This document shows, piece by piece, positions 57,600-64,000 of a DNA stretch of 64,000 bases. The DNA comes from Caballeronia grimmiae (GTDB taxonomy: Bacteria > Pseudomonadota > Gammaproteobacteria > Burkholderiales > Burkholderiaceae), in NCBI RefSeq assembly GCF_000698555.1, contig NZ_JFHE01000028.1, forward strand, positions 1 through 64,000, given 5' to 3'. The position numbers and the translations under genes are program-made. Under the pieces are notes generated by a model that was not told the origin of the DNA, ran no database searches, and saw only the letters and a list, made by a program, of their open reading frames with translations. Positions within the stretch are counted from its first letter, which is position 1. The number at the start of each line of letters is the position of its first letter.

Positions 57600-59945
57600 T
57601 TATCGTTTGAGTTTCGCGAAAGCCGCGGCCATTGCACCGGCGGCTTCCGGCTCGCGGCGCTGGTTGCCCCGCGCATCGCGTCCGCCGCCCGAAGCGCGAC
57701 GATCCTGCCCGCCACGCGCCGATGCACCCGCGCCGCCGCCCGCCGATGCGGCTGCGAAGTCGTCGTCAAGGCGCATCGTCAGCGAAATGCGCTGGCGCTT
57801 CACGTCGGTTTCGAGCACCTTCACCTTCACGACCTGACCCGCCTTCACGACTTCGTGCGGGTCCTTGATGAACTTCGTCGACATCGCCGATACGTGCACG
57901 AGACCATCCTGATGCACGCCGATATCGACGAACGCGCCAAATGCCGCGACGTTCGTCACGACGCCTTCGAGCACCATGCCCGGCGCGAGATCTGAAATTT
58001 TCTCGATGCCCTCGCGGAACGTCGCCGTCTTGAACTCGGGACGCGGATCGCGGCCGGGTTTTTCGAGTTCGGCGAGAATGTCGCGCACGGTCGGCAGGCC
58101 GAAGCGATCGTCGACGAATTCGGTGGGCGAAAGGCCCGCGAGCGCCTCACGCTTGCCGAGCACATCGCCGACGTGCTTGTTGATCTTCGCGAGAATGCGC
58201 TGAACGACCGGATACGCTTCCGGGTGTACCGACGAACGGTCGAGCGGATTCTCGCCATTGTTGATGCGCAGGAAGCCCGCGGCCTGCTCGAAGGTCTTGT
58301 CACCGAGACGCGGGACCTTTTTCAGGTGCTCGCGCGAGGGGAACGGCCCGTTCGCGTCGCGATAGTCGACGATATTGCGCGCGAGCGTCGCGTTCAGCCC
58401 CGACACGCGGGCGAGCAGGGCGACGGACGCCGTATTCGCATCGACGCCGACGGCGTTCACGCAATCTTCGACGACCGCATCGAGCGAGCGCGCCAGTTCG
58501 CGCTGATTCACGTCGTGCTGATACTGGCCGACGCCGATTGCCTTCGGCTCGATCTTGACCAGCTCGGCAAGCGGGTCCTGCAGACGCCGCGCGATCGACA
58601 CCGCGCCGCGCAGCGACACGTCCAGCTCCGGAAATTCCTTCGCCGCGAGTTCCGACGCCGAATACACCGACGCGCCCGCTTCGGACACGACGATCTTCTG
58701 CAGATTCAGATCCGGATGCTTCGCAATCAGTTCGCTCGCGAGCTTGTCGGTTTCGCGCGACGCCGTGCCGTTGCCGATCGACACGAGTTCCGCTTGCGTT
58801 GCGCGTGCGATCCGCGCGAGCTTGGCGATGGAGCCGTCCCAGTCGCGGCGCGGCTCGTGCGGGAAAATCGTATCGGTGGCCAGCAGCTTGCCGGTGCGAT
58901 CGACGACAGCAACCTTCACGCCCGTGCGCAGGCCCGGATCGAGACCGATCACGGCCTTCGGACCCGCGGGCGCGGCGAGCAGCAAATCCTTCAGATTCCG
59001 CGCGAAGACGCGAATTGCTTCGTGCTCGGACTCTTCACGCAACTTCGTCAGCAATTCGTTTTCGATATGCGGCTGCACCTTCACGCGCCAGCACCAGCGG
59101 CAGACATCGGAGAGCCACTTGTCGGCGGCGCGCCCGCGATTGGCGATGCCGACGTGCTGCGCGATCATCGCTTCGCAAGGATGCGGCACTTGCGCGTCCA
59201 GTTCTTCGCCGAGACCCAGCTTGACGGACAGCACGCCGGCGTTGCGGCCGCGGAACAGCGCGAGCGCCCGGTGCGACGGCACGGTGCGAATCGTCTCGCT
59301 GTAGTCGTAGTAATCGCGGAATTTCTCGCCTTCCTCGCCTTGCTTGCCGTCGACGACACTCGACATCACGCGGCCCTGATTAAACAGGTAGTCGCGCACC
59401 TTGCCGAGAATCTCGGCCGTTTCGCCGAACTGCTCCGACAGGATGTCGCGGGCGCCGTCGAGCGCGGCTTTGGTATCGGCGACACCTTTTTCGGCATCGA
59501 CGAACCTGGCGGCTTCGGTCTGCGGATCGAGCGTCGGGTCCGCGAGCAGCGCCTGGGCGAGCGGCTCGAGGCCGGCTTCGCGGGCAATCTGCGCGCGCGT
59601 GCGGCGCTTCGGCTTGTACGGCAGATAGAGGTCTTCGAGCACCTGCTTGCTGTCGGCGGCTTCAATTGCGCCGCGCAGCTCGTCGCTGAGCTTGCCTTGC
59701 TCGTCGATGCTTTGGAGGATGGCAGCGCGGCGGTCTTCCAGCTCGCGCAGATAGAGGAGGCGCTCCTCGAGCGTGCGCAATTGCGTGTCGTCGAGATTAC
59801 CGGTCACTTCCTTCCGATACCGGGCGATGAACGGGACAGTCGAGCCTTCGTCGAGAAGCTGCACGGCGGCCGCGACCTGGCGCGGCTGCACGGTGAGTTC
59901 GGTGGCGATGCGCTGTACGATCTTGAGTGCTACGGTTTCCGTCAT
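57600..59945 (-). CDS. tex: Tex-family RNA-binding transcription accessory protein
   Basis: The 781-residue cytosolic protein shows the Tex order. The N-terminal helical region ([24 protein letters not shown]) leads into the YqgF-like RNase H-fold ([34 protein letters not shown]). Helix-hairpin-helix motifs follow ([40 protein letters not shown]), then a C-terminal S1 RNA-binding domain ([34 protein letters not shown]). The tail is Gly/Arg/Ala-rich. Tex affects toxin gene expression in Bordetella; its molecular role remains poorly defined. Confidence 0.96.
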   Translation of the reverse strand: MTETVALKIVQRIATELTVQPRQVAAAVQLLDEGSTVPFIARYRKEVTGNLDDTQLRTLEERLLYLRELEDRRAAILQSIDEQGKLSDELRGAIEAADSKQVLEDLYLPYKPKRRTRAQIAREAGLEPLAQALLADPTLDPQTEAARFVDAEKGVADTKAALDGARDILSEQFGETAEILGKVRDYLFNQGRVMSSVVDGKQGEEGEKFRDYYDYSETIRTVPSHRALALFRGRNAGVLSVKLGLGEELDAQVPHPCEAMIAQHVGIANRGRAADKWLSDVCRWCWRVKVQPHIENELLTKLREESEHEAIRVFARNLKDLLLAAPAGPKAVIGLDPGLRTGVKVAVVDRTGKLLATDTIFPHEPRRDWDGSIAKLARIARATQAELVSIGNGTASRETDKLASELIAKHPDLNLQKIVVSEAGASVYSASELAAKEFPELDVSLRGAVSIARRLQDPLAELVKIEPKAIGVGQYQHDVNQRELARSLDAVVEDCVNAVGVDANTASVALLARVSGLNATLARNIVDYRDANGPFPSREHLKKVPRLGDKTFEQAAGFLRINNGENPLDRSSVHPEAYPVVQRILAKINKHVGDVLGKREALAGLSPTEFVDDRFGLPTVRDILAELEKPGRDPRPEFKTATFREGIEKISDLAPGMVLEGVVTNVAAFGAFVDIGVHQDGLVHVSAMSTKFIKDPHEVVKAGQVVKVKVLETDVKRQRISLTMRLDDDFAAASAGGGAGASARGGQDRRASGGGRDARGNQRREPEAAGAMAAAFAKLKR

Positions 59946-60098
59946 GGTTCTGCGCTGTCTGCTGGCTCGTCAGGGAAGCGGCGGCGGGGCATGCTCCGGG
60001 CATGCGTGGGAGTGCGCGAACGTGCGCCTGGCCAGCGCCGCCGGACGCCGTGACGAGCGATGGGCCGGGTTGCTGGAGCAGGGCATTTTGCCATAAAT

Positions 60099-60129
60099 GC
60101 CGGAGCGCTCCGGCGGGCGGTGATAGAAT
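60099..60129 (+). promoter_or_regulatory. Promoter with overlapping 16-bp palindrome upstream of the coiled-coil gene
   Basis: The perfect palindrome GCCGGAGCGCTCCGGC (60099-60114) is followed 9 bases later by a -10-like TAGAAT (60124-60129). The palindrome covers the position of the -35 box, the arrangement expected of a repressor operator. The stretch 59946-60183 otherwise separates divergent tex and the next gene. Confidence 0.5.
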
Positions 60130-60183
60130 TTCGGGATCGCGCAAGCCCTGTTTTTCCCTTCGCGCACCTGATTCCTTATCACG

Positions 60184-61047
<864 letters not shown>

Positions 61048-61068
61048 CGCCGCACGGCGCGGCGCGGT

Positions 61069-61177
61069 GGTCGACGGCTTGGCATGGGACTAGAGTTAGG
61101 CGCTGAAGCGCCAACTCCGGTCGACAGCTTTGCATGGGACCGGAGTAGGCGCTAAAGCGCCAACTCCGGTCGACAGG
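61069..61177 (+). repeat. Two tandem ~50-bp hairpin repeats plus a partial third copy, in the DUF465 gene leader
   Basis: Copy 1 is 61069-61118 and copy 2 is 61119-61167; 61168-61177 restarts the unit (GGTCGACAGG). Each copy contains a hairpin built on GGCGCT / AGCGCC with a 2-base loop. The stem is extended by GAGTT / AACTC in copy 1 (61093-61117) and GGAGT / ACTCC in copy 2 (61142-61167). The block ends 7 bases before a strong AGGAGG ribosome site. The copies differ at a few positions only. Confidence 0.85.
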
Positions 61178-61185
61178 AGGCGAGG

Positions 61186-61407
61186 ATGCAGCAGCGCTTG
61201 AACGCACCCCGACAAACCGCCGCGGATGCCGCTCTGATCCGCGATCGCATCGCGCAATTGCAGGAAGAGCATCACGGCCTGGACACGCTCATCGAGAAAC
61301 TGTCAGGCATCGACGATCTCGAATTGCGCCGCCTCAAAAAGCGCAAGCTCAAGGTCAAGGACACCATACTCCTGCTGCAATTGCAGTTGGACACCGACCC
61401 GCACTGA
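61186..61407 (+). CDS. DUF465 (YdcH-like) small helical protein
   Basis: The 73-residue protein has two helices: ALIRDRIAQLQEEHHGLDTLIEKLSG and DDLELRRLKKRKLKVKDTILLLQLQL. This is the short helical hairpin of the DUF465/YdcH family, which includes small proteins of unknown function. A strong AGGAGG lies 5 bases before the ATG. Its leader carries two tandem hairpin repeats, so expression may be controlled at the RNA level. Confidence 0.9.
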   Translation: MQQRLNAPRQTAADAALIRDRIAQLQEEHHGLDTLIEKLSGIDDLELRRLKKRKLKVKDTILLLQLQLDTDPH

Positions 61408-61515
61408 CCGCTCGCGCGGTGCAGTTGCAGTAGTCGCGTGTTCACCGGCGGCTCGCCCCGCCGGCGGTGCGCCGCATCGCACGAAACCCGCAGAATTCGC
61501 AGAATCGAGCTCCCT

Positions 61516-63744
61516 TTGAACTCTCCCGTCCCTACCTCCGACTCCGCGAGCACGCCGTTCGCGCTGTCGGACAAGCGCCGCGTCGAACTCGATGCGATCT
61601 TCTCCGCCGATGGCCTGCTCGCACGGGCCATCGACGGCTATCGGTCGCGTGCATCGCAGATCGAGATGGCGCGCTCCGTCGCCGCCGCGATGGAAGCGTC
61701 CGGCCGCGCGATGCCCGAACCCGCGATGTTCGAAGCGCAGCGCCGTCCCGCACGCAAGCTGGGGCCATCGGACAAGCCTTACGCGCCCGACGAGCCGCCC
61801 GCCGACGACGTCGGCATCGCGACGGCGAAAGCGGCCATCGACGGCGGCGAGAATACGCTGATCGTCGAAGCGGGAACCGGCACCGGCAAGACCTACGCAT
61901 ATCTCGTCCCGGCCATGTTATGGGGCGGCAAGGTCATCGTCTCGACGGGGACGAAGCATCTGCAGGACCAGCTTTTTCAGCGCGATATCCCGACGGTGCG
62001 CGACGCGCTCGCCGTGCCCGTATCGGTGGCGATGCTCAAAGGCCGCGCGAACTACCTCTGCCACTACTATCTGGAGCGCACCGCGGACAACGGCCGCCTG
62101 CCGTCGCGGCAGGATACGTCGCATCTGCAGGAGATAGTCCGCTTCGCGAAGATCACGCGCACCGGCGACAAGGCGGAACTCGCGAGCGTGCCCGAGAATT
62201 CGCCGGTCTGGCCGATGGTCACGTCCACGCGCGACAACTGTCTCGGCCAGGAATGCCCGCATTACAAGGACTGCTTCGTGATGCAGGCGCGCAAGGAGGC
62301 GCAGCAGGCGGACGTCGTCGTCGTGAATCACCATCTGTTCTTCGCCGACGTGATGCTGCGCGACACGGGCATGGCCGAACTTTTGCCGATGGCCAACACG
62401 ATCATTTTCGACGAAGCGCATCAGCTTCCCGAAACCGCGACGCTTTTCTTTGGTGACACGCTCTCGACCACGCAACTGCTGGAACTGGCGCGCGATACCG
62501 TCGCCGAAGGTTTGAGCCACGCGCGCGACGCCGCCGACTGGACCAAACTCGGCGCCGCGCTCGAACGCGCCGCGCGTGACTTGCGGCTTGCGTTCAAGGA
62601 AGATTCGGCGCGCTTCTCGCTTGGTCAGCTTCCCGACGGCCATCCGCTCTTCGACGCGCTGGATACGCTCGAAACGCATCTCGACGCCCTCGCGGCGGCG
62701 TTGTCGTCGCACGGGGAGCGGGCGGAATCGCTGCAGGCGCTGGTGCGCCGCGCGCGCGAGTTGCAGGACCAGCTTGCGGGCTGGACCACGCCGCCGACGC
62801 CGCTGGAGCGCGCCGTCGTGGAAGACGAAGACATCGCGAAGGAAGCCGCGAAGGACGAGCCGAACGAGATGGTGCGCTGGATCGAAGTGTTCTCGCACAC
62901 GGTTCAGTTGCACGAGACGCCGCTGTCGGTCGCGCCGATCTTCGCGAAGCAGCGCGCCGGTGTGCCGCGTGCGTGGATCTTCACGTCGGCGACGCTGTCG
63001 GTGCGCGGCGACTTCACGCACTACGCGGCGCAGATGGGCCTGAACGCCCGCCGCTCGATGACGCTCCCGAGCCCCTTCGATTACCCCTCGCAAGGGCTTC
63101 TGTACGTGCCGCGCAATCTGCCGCAGCCGTCGTCGCCGCAGTTCACCGACGCCGTCTTCGAAGCCGCGTTGCCGGTGATCGAGGCGGCGGGCGGCGGCGT
63201 GTTCGTGTTGTGCACGACGCTGCGCGCGGTGGACCGCATCGCGTCGCGTCTGCGCGATGTGATCGATCGGCGCGGCTGGGGCAACCCGCTGCTCGTGCAG
63301 GGCGATGCGAGCCGCACCGAACTGCTCGATCGTTTTCGCGCGTATGGGAACGCGATCCTCGTCGGTAGCCAGAGCTTCTGGGAAGGCGTCGATGTGAGAG
63401 GGGATGCGCTGTCGCTCGTCGTCATCGACAAATTGCCGTTCGCGCCGCCCGACGACCCCGTGCTGGCCGCCCGGCTCGACGCGCTCACGAAGAAAGGGCT
63501 GAGCCCGTTCGCGGTGCATCAGTTGCCGCAGGCGGTCATCACGCTGAAGCAGGGCGCTGGCCGTCTGATCCGCGCCGAAACCGATCGCGGCGTGCTGATG
63601 ATCTGCGACACGCGCCTCGTCGACAAGCCCTATGGCCGCCGCATCTGGCAGAGTCTGCCGCCGTTCAAGCGCACGCGCGAACTCGATGTCGTCCGCGCGT
63701 TTTTCAGTGATTCGCCGAGTTCGACTGTGGAACTGGCCGACTAG
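61516..63744 (+). CDS. DinG/YoaA-family ATP-dependent DNA helicase
   Basis: The XPD-like superfamily 2 iron-sulfur helicase has about 742 residues. I place the start at TTG (NSPVPTSDSASTPF); a GTG at 61438 would add 26 Arg-rich residues and is less likely. Walker A is EAGTGTGKTYAYLVPA. The Fe-S domain cysteines are in YLCHYYLE and in NCLGQECPHYKDCFV. Walker B/DEAH is IIFDEAHQLPETA, and the C-terminal motifs QSFWEGVDVRGDALSLVVIDKLPFAPPDDP and QGAGRLIRAETDRGVL are intact. Such enzymes unwind D-loops, R-loops or stalled forks. YoaA-type is the closest match by size. Confidence 0.93.
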   Translation: MNSPVPTSDSASTPFALSDKRRVELDAIFSADGLLARAIDGYRSRASQIEMARSVAAAMEASGRAMPEPAMFEAQRRPARKLGPSDKPYAPDEPPADDVGIATAKAAIDGGENTLIVEAGTGTGKTYAYLVPAMLWGGKVIVSTGTKHLQDQLFQRDIPTVRDALAVPVSVAMLKGRANYLCHYYLERTADNGRLPSRQDTSHLQEIVRFAKITRTGDKAELASVPENSPVWPMVTSTRDNCLGQECPHYKDCFVMQARKEAQQADVVVVNHHLFFADVMLRDTGMAELLPMANTIIFDEAHQLPETATLFFGDTLSTTQLLELARDTVAEGLSHARDAADWTKLGAALERAARDLRLAFKEDSARFSLGQLPDGHPLFDALDTLETHLDALAAALSSHGERAESLQALVRRARELQDQLAGWTTPPTPLERAVVEDEDIAKEAAKDEPNEMVRWIEVFSHTVQLHETPLSVAPIFAKQRAGVPRAWIFTSATLSVRGDFTHYAAQMGLNARRSMTLPSPFDYPSQGLLYVPRNLPQPSSPQFTDAVFEAALPVIEAAGGGVFVLCTTLRAVDRIASRLRDVIDRRGWGNPLLVQGDASRTELLDRFRAYGNAILVGSQSFWEGVDVRGDALSLVVIDKLPFAPPDDPVLAARLDALTKKGLSPFAVHQLPQAVITLKQGAGRLIRAETDRGVLMICDTRLVDKPYGRRIWQSLPPFKRTRELDVVRAFFSDSPSSTVELAD

Positions 63745-64000
63745 CGAAGTTGCCGATGCGTTCGATGTTCGCGATCGCCCGGGCGATCCGAGCGTCGGCG
63801 TCGGCTGCCGCTGCCGCTGGCCCGCGCGCGGGCGCCTGCCTGACGCGCACCGACTGGCTGCCGTACGCGCCGCCATAACTCAGCGTGTCGTGTGACGAAG
63901 GTGGCGCGTTGCCGGGTGCCGCGCGCTCGCTCGCGTCATCCGCGTTCGATGAAAGATTCGCCACGATGCGCGCGTTGCTGGTCGTGCCGGCCTTGATGCG
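63704..64000 (-). CDS. Unidentified protein, 3' end only (runs off the window)
   Basis: A minus-strand frame is open from the window edge to a TGA at 63704, giving the last about 98 residues of a protein. The visible part reads IKAGTTSNARIVANLS, then a low-complexity Ala/Gly/Ser/Pro region with TLSYGGAYGSQSVRVRQAP, and ends SRPVPQSNSANH. Codon third positions are strongly GC, as in real genes here. Its end overlaps the 3' end of the convergent helicase gene by 41 bases. I cannot name a family; a window shift of 2 kb would settle it. Confidence 0.55.
   Translation of the reverse strand, partial: RIKAGTTSNARIVANLSSNADDASERAAPGNAPPSSHDTLSYGGAYGSQSVRVRQAPARGPAAAAADADARIARAIANIERIGNFASRPVPQSNSANH

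Noticed and set aside
61918-63876. 652-codon open frame opposite the helicase
   Set aside because: It is an Arg/His-rich shadow of the DinG-type gene, with no motifs or ribosome site.

Overview
The window is a dense, GC-rich chromosomal segment of a betaproteobacterium. The best fit is the Burkholderiaceae, of the Burkholderia/Paraburkholderia/Caballeronia type. This rests on the surE-pcm-nlpD-rpoS operon, on the run ndk-rlmN-rodZ-ispG-hisS-yfgM-bamB-der-hfq-hflX-hflK-hflC-DUF2065-hisZ-purA, on a type B L31 protein, and on codon use with strongly GC-rich third positions. No tRNA, rRNA operon, insertion sequence, prophage or CRISPR array was seen. The only RNA gene recognised is the 4.5S signal recognition particle RNA.

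Layout. Positions 1-1945 hold the 3' part of clpB. Positions 2116-3528 (minus strand) hold a compact, less GC-rich three-gene cassette: a solitary type VI secretion Hcp protein, a two-helix DUF3592 membrane protein, and an unrecognised glycine-rich protein. The three overlap and look like an Hcp-linked effector/immunity module; this is the main candidate for something undescribed. Positions 3917-16755 (minus strand) carry yidB-like, comEA-like, pbpC, a giant alpha-2-macroglobulin gene, a MATE transporter and an ArnT-like GT-C glycosyltransferase. Next come rpmE2, mtfA, rho and trxA, all on the minus strand.

From 20406 the plus strand carries ffs, dnaX, ybaB, recR and a DUF1653 gene (DNA replication and repair). 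These are followed by a CoA-transferase, a three-gene SsuABC/NMT1-type ABC importer and a lone GT9 glycosyltransferase. A quinone oxidoreductase lies on the minus strand. Then surE-pcm-nlpD-rpoS form a stress operon, followed by a DEDD exonuclease and rlmD. A Bax inhibitor-1-like gene is divergent from ndk.

Positions 37970-54710 are a long co-directional housekeeping block. It covers nucleotide metabolism, rRNA/tRNA modification, cell shape, isoprenoid synthesis, histidyl-tRNA synthesis, outer-membrane assembly, ribosome GTPases, Hfq, the HflKC membrane complex, HisZ and PurA. A phosphoribosyltransferase and the potassium transporter kup follow, with tex convergent to kup.

The last part holds a periplasmic coiled-coil protein ending in polyglutamine, a DUF465 gene whose leader carries two tandem hairpin repeats, a DinG/YoaA-type helicase, and the 3' end of an unidentified minus-strand gene running off the window. 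Intrinsic terminators are clear after clpB, yidB, rpmE2, rho, rlmD/BI-1, the phosphoribosyltransferase and kup/tex. All family calls were made by reading motifs; no database search was possible.
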